32,776 nt of DNA from an uncultured Streptococcus sp. (GTDB lineage: Bacteria > Bacillota > Bacilli > Lactobacillales > Streptococcaceae), in the NCBI RefSeq assembly GCF_938020365.1, contig NZ_CALIIB010000012.1, forward strand, positions 1 through 32,776, read 5' to 3'. The translations under genes and the position numbers were made by a program. Below are positions 22,628 to 30,084 of the stretch, piece by piece (within the stretch, counting starts at the first letter, position 1; each line of letters starts with the position of its first letter). The notes under the pieces are model-generated. The model searched no databases. It saw only the letters and a list, made by a program, of their open reading frames with translations, and had not been told where the DNA came from.

Positions 22628-25600
22628 GAAAATGACACTACTTGATCTATTTGGTCGAAACCAACAAATTGTAGACTGGAAGAAACAATTGCAAAAAAAG
22701 ACCCGTCAGTTAGTGATGGGACTTTCAGCTTCAACAAAGGCTTTGGCGATTGCCAGTAGCTTAGAAGAGCAGGAGAAAATCCTAGTCATCACTTCGAGTC
22801 AAAACGAAGCAGAGCGTCTGGCTAGTGACTTGATTTCTTTGTTAGGAGAAGAAAAGGTTTATACTTTCCTGGCAGATGATACGCCTTTAGCTGAGTTTGT
22901 TTTTTCATCGCAAGAAAAAATCTTTGCCAGATTAGAAGCCATGAATTTTTTATCAGACAAAGAGAAGAATGGGATTCTGATCATCAACGTCGCAGCCAGT
23001 CGTTTATTCTTGCCTAAGCCTGATATTTTTAAAAAATCTGAGCTTATTCTTTCTGTTACTGAAGAATATAACCTTGACAACATAGTAAAGTCTTTGTCAA
23101 GTAATGGTTATAAAAAGGTTTCTCAGGTTCTCAGTCAAGGAGAGTACAGTCTGAGAGGGGATATTCTAGATATTTTTGAACGCTCGGCTCAATATCCTTA
23201 TCGGATAGAGTTTTTTGGAGATGAGATTGATGGCATCAGGATTTTCAATCCTGAAAACCAGCTTTCTCTTGAAAATGTGGAACAAATTTTGATAGAGCCT
23301 GTCACAGATCTTCTATTGACAGAAGAAGATTATACAAGAGGACAGAAAAATCTAGAAGCGTCCCTTTCTACGGTTGTTGATCCTTCTTTAAAATCCTATT
23401 TAGAAGAAGTATTAAGCTCTGTTAGAGAGCAATCTCATCATGCAGATATTCGCAAATTTCTTTCCTTTTTTTATAAGAAAGAATGGACTATTTTAGACTA
23501 TCTACCAACTCACACTCCTATATTTTTTGATGATTTTCAAAAGATAATGGACAAGCATGCACAGTTTGAGTTAGAAGTTGCCGATATCTTGACAGATGAT
23601 TTACAAAATAGTAAAGCACTGTCAAATCAACAATACTTTGCAAATAACTATCAGGACTATCGTAAATATAAACCTGCTACATTTTTTTCTAACTTCCATA
23701 AAGGATTGGGAAATCTAAAATTTGATGCACTTTATCAATTCAATCAATATCCAATGCAGGAATTTTTTAGTCAGTTCCCTCTCTTAAAAGAAGAAATTAA
23801 TCGCTTTAGAAAATCGGGCTATACGGTAGTCTTACAGGCAAATTCAGCCTCAAGTTTACAAAATTTACATAAAACTTTACAGGATTATGAGATTCATTTA
23901 GATTACATCAAGGACAAAGAAATCCATGAAAAAGCTGTCCAGCTCATAGAAGGAAATCTCGTTCAAGGCTTTAATTTTGTTGATGAAAAAATCGTTTTGA
24001 TTACTGAGCATGAGATGATTCAGAAAAAAATCAAACGTAGGATTCGTCGTCAGAATATTTCCAATGCTGAAAGGTTGAAAGACTATAATGAACTGGAAAA
24101 AGGCGATTATGTGGTTCATAATATCCACGGTATTGGTCGCTATTTAGGAATTGAAACGATTGAGGTTTCAGGAGTTCATCGGGATTATTTGACGATTCAG
24201 TATCAGAATGCGGATCGTATCTCCATTCCGGTGGATCAAATCAACCTTCTGTTTAAATATGTAGCTAGTGATGGAAAAGCACCTAAAATTAACAAGTTAA
24301 ATGATGGGCGTTTCCAAAAAACAAAGCAAAAAGTCCAGCATCAGGTTGAAGACATTGCCGATGACCTTATTAAATTATATGCAGAGCGTAGTCAATTAAA
24401 AGGTTTCCAATTTTCTAGTGATGACCAGCATCAAGTAGAGTTTGACAATGCCTTTCCGTATGTGGAAACAGATGATCAGCTCAGAAGCATTCAGGAAATC
24501 AAGAAGGATATGGAGAGCGACCGTCCAATGGATCGACTCTTGGTTGGCGATGTTGGTTTTGGGAAGACAGAGGTGGCTATGAGGGCTGCTTTTAAGGCTG
24601 TCAACGATCATAAGCAGGTGGCTATCTTGGTTCCGACCACTGTTTTAGCTCAGCAACACTACACAAACTTTAAAGAACGTTTCAATGATTTTGCCGTAAA
24701 TGTCGATGTTCTCAGCCGTTTTAGAAGCAAAGGGGAACAAAAAGAGACTCTAGAAAAATTGGAAAAAGGGCAGATTGATATTATTATCGGTACCCATCGC
24801 CTTCTATCAGCAGATGTAAAATTCTCCGATTTGGGGCTACTGGTGATAGATGAAGAGCAGCGCTTCGGTGTCAAGCATAAGGAAAAGTTAAAGGAACTAA
24901 AAAAGAAGGTTGATGTTCTGACCTTGACGGCCACCCCTATTCCACGAACCCTTCATATGTCGATGCTAGGGATTCGAGATTTATCGGTCATTGAAACACC
25001 ACCGACAAATCGATATCCAGTCCAAACCTATGTTTTAGAGAATAATAGGACGGTTATTCGGGATGCGGTTTTGCGTGAAATAGACCGAGGCGGACAAGTT
25101 TACTACCTTTACAATAAAGTTGACACCATTGAGCAAAAAGTTTCAGAATTAAAAGAGTTGATTCCAGAGGCTTCAATTGGTTATGTTCATGGACAGATGA
25201 CAGAGGTGCGTTTAGAAAATACCCTCTTAGACTTTGTTAATGGCGAATACGATATTTTAGTTACAACAACGATCATCGAAACTGGTGTTGATATTCCAAA
25301 TGCAAATACTCTCTTTATCGAAAATGCTGATCATATGGGTCTGTCAACCTTATATCAACTTCGTGGTCGGGTTGGCCGCAGCAATCGAATCGCTTATGCC
25401 TATCTTATGTACCGACCAGATAAATCTCTGACTGAAGTTTCAGAAAAAAGACTAGAAGCCATTAAAGGATTTACTGAGTTAGGATCTGGATTCAAGATTG
25501 CGATGAGGGATTTGTCTATCCGCGGAGCAGGAAATATTTTAGGAAGTTCTCAGTCAGGTTTCATTGATTCTGTAGGATTTGAAATGTATTCTCAACTTTT

Positions 25601-26123
25601 AGAAGAGGCCATTGCTAAGAAGCAAGGTAAGGAAACCAAGCGCCAAAAAAGCAATGCTGAAATCAATCTTCAGATTGATGCCTATCTTCCAAGTGATTAT
25701 ATTTCTGATGAACGTCAGAAAATCGAGGTTTACAAGAGAATTCGTGAAATTGACAATCGTGTCAACTATGAACATCTGCAAGATGAATTGATTGACCGCT
25801 TTGGAGAATATCCGGATGTAGTGGCTTACCTACTGGAGATTGGTTTAGTCAAATCCTATCTTGATCAAGCCTTTGTGGCACTTGTTGAGCGGAAGCAAGA
25901 ATCTGTCATCATTCGTTTTGAAAAAATTTCTCAGCAAATCTATCTGACCCAAGATTATTTTGAAGCTATATCAACGACAAATCTAAAGGCTCGAATTGGT
26001 GAGCAGCAAGGCTTGATTGAAGTCGTTTTTAATGTTCGGAATAAAAAAGATTTCGAGATTTTGGAAAACTTGCTGAACTTTGGTGAAAAACTGGTAGAAA
26101 TCAAGAATCGAAAAGCTGAATAA
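22620..26123 (+). CDS. mfd: Transcription-repair coupling factor Mfd
   Basis: Removes RNA polymerase stalled at lesions and recruits UvrA. 1167 residues from ATG 22620, which overlaps the pth stop by 8 bases; MTLLDLFGRN at 22632 is an alternative, and neither has a clear ribosome-binding site, so coupled translation is likely. The N-terminal third is the UvrB-like module. The RNA-polymerase-interacting domain lies near residues 490-560 (GDYVVHNIHGIGRYLG). The translocase follows with Walker A GDVGFGKTE (about 643-651), the DEEQ box (about 744-747) and helicase motifs to REQ-type LRGRVGRS. The C-terminal D7 domain ends the protein. Confidence 0.97.
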   Translation: MDKKMTLLDLFGRNQQIVDWKKQLQKKTRQLVMGLSASTKALAIASSLEEQEKILVITSSQNEAERLASDLISLLGEEKVYTFLADDTPLAEFVFSSQEKIFARLEAMNFLSDKEKNGILIINVAASRLFLPKPDIFKKSELILSVTEEYNLDNIVKSLSSNGYKKVSQVLSQGEYSLRGDILDIFERSAQYPYRIEFFGDEIDGIRIFNPENQLSLENVEQILIEPVTDLLLTEEDYTRGQKNLEASLSTVVDPSLKSYLEEVLSSVREQSHHADIRKFLSFFYKKEWTILDYLPTHTPIFFDDFQKIMDKHAQFELEVADILTDDLQNSKALSNQQYFANNYQDYRKYKPATFFSNFHKGLGNLKFDALYQFNQYPMQEFFSQFPLLKEEINRFRKSGYTVVLQANSASSLQNLHKTLQDYEIHLDYIKDKEIHEKAVQLIEGNLVQGFNFVDEKIVLITEHEMIQKKIKRRIRRQNISNAERLKDYNELEKGDYVVHNIHGIGRYLGIETIEVSGVHRDYLTIQYQNADRISIPVDQINLLFKYVASDGKAPKINKLNDGRFQKTKQKVQHQVEDIADDLIKLYAERSQLKGFQFSSDDQHQVEFDNAFPYVETDDQLRSIQEIKKDMESDRPMDRLLVGDVGFGKTEVAMRAAFKAVNDHKQVAILVPTTVLAQQHYTNFKERFNDFAVNVDVLSRFRSKGEQKETLEKLEKGQIDIIIGTHRLLSADVKFSDLGLLVIDEEQRFGVKHKEKLKELKKKVDVLTLTATPIPRTLHMSMLGIRDLSVIETPPTNRYPVQTYVLENNRTVIRDAVLREIDRGGQVYYLYNKVDTIEQKVSELKELIPEASIGYVHGQMTEVRLENTLLDFVNGEYDILVTTTIIETGVDIPNANTLFIENADHMGLSTLYQLRGRVGRSNRIAYAYLMYRPDKSLTEVSEKRLEAIKGFTELGSGFKIAMRDLSIRGAGNILGSSQSGFIDSVGFEMYSQLLEEAIAKKQGKETKRQKSNAEINLQIDAYLPSDYISDERQKIEVYKRIREIDNRVNYEHLQDELIDRFGEYPDVVAYLLEIGLVKSYLDQAFVALVERKQESVIIRFEKISQQIYLTQDYFEAISTTNLKARIGEQQGLIEVVFNVRNKKDFEILENLLNFGEKLVEIKNRKAE

Positions 26124-26155
26124 ACATTACAATTCGGTAAAATTTCAGCTTTTTA
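26111..26155 (+). terminator. Possible terminator at the mfd 3' end
   Basis: AAAAGCTGAA (26111-26120, including the mfd stop region) can pair with TTTCAGCTTTT (26143-26153), followed by T-rich sequence. The loop is long (about 22 bases), so efficiency is uncertain. Confidence 0.35.
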
Positions 26156-26176
26156 GCTTTGTTTCTTTCAAAAGAA

Positions 26177-26185
26177 TGATAGAAT
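26177..26185 (+). promoter_or_regulatory. Extended -10 promoter upstream of rqcP
   Basis: TGA-TAGAAT, 27 bases before the rqcP start. It could drive the tightly overlapped rqcP-divIC-small ORF-beta-lactamase-like-tilS chain. Confidence 0.5.
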
Positions 26186-26211
26186 ATTAAGAGAAAATCG
26201 AGGAAAAGACT

Positions 26212-26478
26212 ATGAGATTAGACAAATATTTAAAGGTATCACGTATTATCAAGCGACGCCCTGTAGCTAAAGAGGTAGCAGATAAAGGTCGTATCAAGGT
26301 AAATGGAATCCTGGCAAAAAGTTCGACAGATTTGAAAATCAATGATCAAATTGAAGTTCGTTTTGGCAATAAGCTGTTAACAGTGCGGGTGCTAGAAATG
26401 AAAGACAGCACCAAAAAAGAAGATGCTGCTAAAATGTATGAAATTATCGGTGAGACAAGGATTGAAGAAAATGTCTAG
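26212..26478 (+). CDS. rqcP: S4-domain ribosome quality-control factor RqcP
   Basis: Small S4-domain protein of 88 residues (Hsp15/YabO/RqcP type). It binds stalled 50S-peptidyl-tRNA complexes and, with RqcH, promotes alanine tailing of incomplete peptides. The S4 motif runs MRLDKYLKVSRIIKRRPVAK...GRIKVNGILAKSS, with the basic RRPVAKE surface. The last 8 bases overlap divIC. Placement after mfd and before divIC is the same as in Bacillus and in pneumococcus. Confidence 0.93.
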   Translation: MRLDKYLKVSRIIKRRPVAKEVADKGRIKVNGILAKSSTDLKINDQIEVRFGNKLLTVRVLEMKDSTKKEDAAKMYEIIGETRIEENV

Positions 26479-26839
26479 AAATATTGTTCAAATAAATAAT
26501 CGTTTTATCCAAGATGAAAATCAGCGTCGCAGATACCTCGATGAGGAGCGTCGGAAACGAAATCGTTTTATGGGATGGGTTCTAATTTTAGTCATGCTAC
26601 TTTTTATTCTTCCAGCCTATAATTTATACCAAAGTTACGAAACTTTACTTAATCGCCGTGCTCAATATGCACAACTACAGAAAAAATATGAAAAATTAGG
26701 TGAAGAAAAGAACTATCAGTCTGATATTGCAACCAAGTTGAAAGATGACAGCTACGCTGCCAAATATGCTCGTGCCAAGTATTCTTTTTCAAAAGAAGGA
26801 GAATACATTTACACAACACCAGATTTATTACCACAATAA
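26471..26839 (+). CDS. divIC: Septum formation initiator DivIC (FtsB-like)
   Basis: Bitopic division protein of 122 residues that forms a complex with DivIB and FtsL at the septum. The start MSRNIVQINN overlaps rqcP by 8 bases and is chosen because upstream in-frame codons are RqcP-coding. The N-terminal cytoplasmic segment (1-32) is rich in Arg. One transmembrane helix lies at about 33-53 (FMGWVLILVMLLFILPAYNLY), followed by an extracellular coiled coil (about 55-85). Confidence 0.94.
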   Translation: MSRNIVQINNRFIQDENQRRRYLDEERRKRNRFMGWVLILVMLLFILPAYNLYQSYETLLNRRAQYAQLQKKYEKLGEEKNYQSDIATKLKDDSYAAKYARAKYSFSKEGEYIYTTPDLLPQ

Positions 26840-26841
26840 TC

Positions 26842-26970
26842 ATGGAAAATTTACTTCAAAATATAGAGAAATTTTTATCTTTTTCGGATGAAAAACTAGC
26901 AGAATTATCCGAAAAAAATCAAGCTTTAAAACTTCAAGAAACAAAAAAGGAAAGGGGAGGTCATGCGTAA
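26842..26970 (+). CDS. 42-residue conserved small protein between divIC and the beta-lactamase-like gene
   Basis: A short frame reading MENLLQNIEKFLSFSDEKLA..., ending KERGGHA, two bases after the divIC stop and overlapping the next gene by 8 bases. The overlap pattern matches that of its neighbours, which argues for translation. The peptide is highly charged and helical, with heptad-like Leu spacing (LLQNIEKFLSF...KLAELSEKNQALKL). I recall a similar small ORF at this place in pneumococcus. Function unknown; it may also serve to bring ribosomes to the next gene, whose AGGGGAGG signal lies in its 3' end. Confidence 0.78.
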   Translation: MENLLQNIEKFLSFSDEKLAELSEKNQALKLQETKKERGGHA

Positions 26971-28246
26971 GTTACTTTTGCTGATATTTTTACTGCCAGC
27001 CTTATGGAGCAGTCAAACAGCAATCAGTACTGAAAAGGAACTTGTTTTAGACGAAGAAGAAAAGTATCAGCTGACAGGTACAGCTTATGGCCGTTATCAT
27101 ACGAGTATCCCTACAAATCCTAATGTTTATGAAGAAACGCCTACTTTTACAGATGCTACTTTGACTAAGGTAGCTGGGAAACTTTTGCCAGATCAGCCAC
27201 TAGAGCTGACAGAGTTGCACGTGAATGAAGCTGGAATCCCTATCTTTAAATTAAAGAATGGCCAGTTTGTAATTGCAGATAAGAATAGCATTTATGAGGA
27301 TACGGTTCAGTCTATCACAGATGTCAAACAGGAAAGATGGCTAGCTCCTAACTATGCGCTCTACGATACTATCCCGATCAATTCTTCTAAAAAGATTGCA
27401 GCTAAACTACCTGCTTATAGCAAAGTAAAGGTAGTACAAATTGCTCAAACAGCTAAGGGAGAATATGCTAAAATTGAAGGTCAAGGTTGGGTTTCTGTTG
27501 ATTTTCTTTCCCAAGAAGATAATCGGATGGAAAAGGTTCAGGAGCTTTTAAATTCTAAGTACAAAAAAGCTGACTTTTCTATTTATGTAAAGCAGCTAGA
27601 AACGGGCAAGGAAGCAGGCATTAATCCAGATCAACAAATGTACTCAGCTAGTGTGACGAAAATTCCTTATCTTTACTATGCCCAGGAGCAACTAAATAAT
27701 CATATCCTTTCTTTAGATAAAAAGTTCAAATATACAGCGGCTGTCAATGATTTTCCAGGTGCCTATGACCCTGAGGGAAGCGGCAGCATTTCCAAATCAG
27801 CAAATGATAAGGAATATTCTGTGCAGGACTTAATCAATGGTGTAGCAAAAGAGTCGGATAATGTGGCCCACAATATCCTCGCCTACTATACAAGCAATCA
27901 ATCTGATAGTCAATTTCAAAATACTATTGAAAAAATTGCGGGCAAGAAGTGGGATGTGGAAAGCAGACAAGCTTCAGCTCGAATGGCAGGAAATGTTATG
28001 GAAGCCATTTATAAGCAAAATGGCATGATTATCGATGCCTTGTCTCAGACAAATTATGACAATCAGCGAATTTCTAAAAACATCAATGTAAAAGTAGCTC
28101 ATAAAATTGGTGATGCTTACGACTTCAAGCATGATGTCGCTATTGTGTATGCGGATTCGCCATTTATCATTGCCATTCTTACGAATAATTCGGATTACGA
28201 TACAATTTCTAAAATCGCAGATGATGTGTACGGAGTTCTGAAATGA
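26963..28246 (+). CDS. Secreted serine hydrolase of the class A beta-lactamase fold
   Basis: Exported 427-residue protein of the beta-lactamase-like family found next to tilS in streptococci. A signal sequence covers about residues 1-20. Residues 25-185 look like SH3-like, cell-wall-binding repeats (FKLKNGQFVIADKNSIYED; KGEYAKIEGQGWVSVDFLS). The catalytic-fold part (190-427) has S230-V-T-K233, S298-D-N300 and K381-I-G383, the three penicillin-recognising motifs. The omega-loop RxEPELN with the deacylating Glu is not seen; the sequence passes through KKWDVESRQASARMA. A wall-modifying or regulatory role is more likely than true beta-lactamase activity, which is inference. AGGGGAGG precedes the start; the end overlaps tilS by 4 bases. 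Confidence 0.88.
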   Translation: MRKLLLLIFLLPALWSSQTAISTEKELVLDEEEKYQLTGTAYGRYHTSIPTNPNVYEETPTFTDATLTKVAGKLLPDQPLELTELHVNEAGIPIFKLKNGQFVIADKNSIYEDTVQSITDVKQERWLAPNYALYDTIPINSSKKIAAKLPAYSKVKVVQIAQTAKGEYAKIEGQGWVSVDFLSQEDNRMEKVQELLNSKYKKADFSIYVKQLETGKEAGINPDQQMYSASVTKIPYLYYAQEQLNNHILSLDKKFKYTAAVNDFPGAYDPEGSGSISKSANDKEYSVQDLINGVAKESDNVAHNILAYYTSNQSDSQFQNTIEKIAGKKWDVESRQASARMAGNVMEAIYKQNGMIIDALSQTNYDNQRISKNINVKVAHKIGDAYDFKHDVAIVYADSPFIIAILTNNSDYDTISKIADDVYGVLK

Positions 28247-29520
28247 TCGATCAGAAGTTTCGCAAACAAATGCAGGAAAAGCGGTATTTTCAAAATCATC
28301 GGAAAGTGTTGGTAGCAGTTTCTGGTGGTTTGGATTCGATGACCTTGTTCCATCTTTTGTACCAAAACAGGGAAGAACTAGAGATTGAGCTTGGCATAGC
28401 GCATGTCAACCACAAGCAACGACCAGAGTCAAATATGGAAGAAAAAGAGCTGTCAAATTTTGCCCAGAAACTTGGTGTGAAATTTTTCAGCTCAAATTTT
28501 TCAGGTGATTTTTCTGAGGAAAAAGCTCGGCAATTTCGCTATCGTTTTTTTGAAGAAATCATGTTGGCAGAAGGCTACACGGCCTTGGTAACGGCTCATC
28601 ATGCTGATGATCAGGCCGAGACAGTATTTATGAGGTTATTAAGAGGAGCAAGGCTGCGCCACTTGTCTGGAATGACCGAGGTTCAACCTTTTGCAATGGG
28701 TGAATTAATCCGACCTCTGCTTTATTTTCATAAGCAAGATTTCCCTGATATTTTGCATTTTGAAGATAAGAGCAATCTTCAAAATGACTATCTCAGAAAT
28801 CGGATTCGTAATCTTTATCTTCCCAGTCTTGAAAAGGAAAATCCACGCTTTAAGGATTCTCTGATTTCTTTAGGGAAAGAAGTTGAGGATTTACAGACAG
28901 CCCTGTCTCATCTGACGCAAGGTTTGGACATTACAAATCTTGAAGTGTTTGAGCAACAAATTCCAGAAGTGCAAAATTTTCTTTTACAGGAATATTTAAA
29001 GAAATTTCCTTCTCTAAATATAAATAAAAAGCAATTTGAAGAAATCTTAGGAATCTTACGAACCAAGGCTAATTACATCCACCCTTTAAAGGATGAATAT
29101 GAGTTGGTGAAAGATTATAAGCATTTTGAAATCAGAAAAATCAGTCGTAGGTCTGATTTGAAAGTGGACTCAATTCTGTTAGAATGTGGTAATCAACTTC
29201 AATTTGGGGACTATCAATTCTCATTTGGCACTCCTTTGGAGGGTGGAAATGTTCAAGCGATTGCAGTTTCATGTGAAACACCACTTCTTTTACGTCACAG
29301 GAAAATAGGTGATTGTCTTCGTTTGAAGGGACATCACAAAAAACTTCGTCGGCTATTCATTGATCAAAAAATTCCATTTGAAGAACGCGAAAAAGCGATT
29401 GTTATAGAGCAAAATCAGCAGATCTTGGCAATTGTAAATATCGCTATCAGTGATTTGAGTAAGGAATTAAAAAGTGATATAATGAGTACTGTACTTTATA
29501 TTCAGAAATTAGATAGGTAA
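28243..29520 (+). CDS. tilS: tRNA(Ile)-lysidine synthetase TilS
   Basis: Converts cytidine 34 of the CAT-anticodon tRNA-Ile to lysidine so that it reads AUA; essential. 425 residues. The ATP pyrophosphatase P-loop SGGLDS is at 27-32, followed by the HVNH region and TAHHADDQAETVFMRLLRGA. The C-terminal half holds the TilS substrate-binding domain (LRHRKIGDCLRLKGHHKKLRRLFIDQKIP). It overlaps the preceding gene (ATGA). A parS-like 16-mer lies at 29265-29280, and a promoter for hpt is in its 3' end. Confidence 0.96.
   Translation: MIDQKFRKQMQEKRYFQNHRKVLVAVSGGLDSMTLFHLLYQNREELEIELGIAHVNHKQRPESNMEEKELSNFAQKLGVKFFSSNFSGDFSEEKARQFRYRFFEEIMLAEGYTALVTAHHADDQAETVFMRLLRGARLRHLSGMTEVQPFAMGELIRPLLYFHKQDFPDILHFEDKSNLQNDYLRNRIRNLYLPSLEKENPRFKDSLISLGKEVEDLQTALSHLTQGLDITNLEVFEQQIPEVQNFLLQEYLKKFPSLNINKKQFEEILGILRTKANYIHPLKDEYELVKDYKHFEIRKISRRSDLKVDSILLECGNQLQFGDYQFSFGTPLEGGNVQAIAVSCETPLLLRHRKIGDCLRLKGHHKKLRRLFIDQKIPFEEREKAIVIEQNQQILAIVNIAISDLSKELKSDIMSTVLYIQKLDR
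29265..29280. promoter_or_regulatory. Degenerate parS-like site, 14 of 16
   Basis: AGTTTCATGTGAAACA matches parS at 14 of 16 positions; one change is in the central CACGTG. It lies within tilS, right of the origin. Confidence 0.4.
29455..29483 (+). promoter_or_regulatory. Internal promoter for hpt-ftsH
   Basis: TTGAGT (29455-29460), exactly 17 bases, then TATAAT (29478-29483) preceded by TGA. It lies in the last codons of tilS, about 40 bases before the hpt start, and would make hpt-ftsH independent of the upstream chain. Confidence 0.7.
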
Positions 29521-29524
29521 AATT

Positions 29525-30067
29525 ATGCTAGAACAAGATATTAAAAAAGTATTGGTTTCTCATGAGGAAATCGTAGCAGCGGCAAAAAAATTGGGCCAAC
29601 AGCTGACAGTAGACTATCAAGGTAAAAAGCCTATTTTTGTAGGAATTTTGAAGGGATCAGTTCCTTTTATGGCCGAATTAATCAAACATGTGGATACAGA
29701 TATTGAATTAGATTTTATGCTGGTGTCTAGTTATCATGGCGGTACAACTAGTAGTGGCGTGATTAATATTATCAAAGATATTGATCAAGATATTACTGGT
29801 CGTGATATTCTTTTTGTCGAAGATATTATCGATACTGGCCAAACTTTGAAGAATTTGTGTAATTTATTCAAAGAAAGAAATGCAGCATCTGTAAAAATTG
29901 CTACGTTGTTGGATAAGCCAGAAGGACGCATTGTTGACATTGAGGCAGACTACACTTGCTTTACAATTCCAAATGAATTTGTAGTAGGTTACGGACTAGA
30001 TTATGATGAGTATTATCGCAATCTTCCTTATGTAGGTGTCTTGAAAGAAGAAGTTTATACAAAATAA
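29525..30067 (+). CDS. hpt: Hypoxanthine phosphoribosyltransferase
   Basis: Purine salvage enzyme joining PRPP with hypoxanthine or guanine to give IMP or GMP. 180 residues. The PRPP-binding motif ILFVEDIIDTGQTL is at 95-108, and the flexible-loop SSYHGGTTSSG is at 68-78. The tilS-hpt-ftsH order is conserved in many Firmicutes. It is followed by ftsH after 17 bases. Confidence 0.96.
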   Translation: MLEQDIKKVLVSHEEIVAAAKKLGQQLTVDYQGKKPIFVGILKGSVPFMAELIKHVDTDIELDFMLVSSYHGGTTSSGVINIIKDIDQDITGRDILFVEDIIDTGQTLKNLCNLFKERNAASVKIATLLDKPEGRIVDIEADYTCFTIPNEFVVGYGLDYDEYYRNLPYVGVLKEEVYTK

Positions 30068-30084
30068 AGGTTTACTAGATATAA

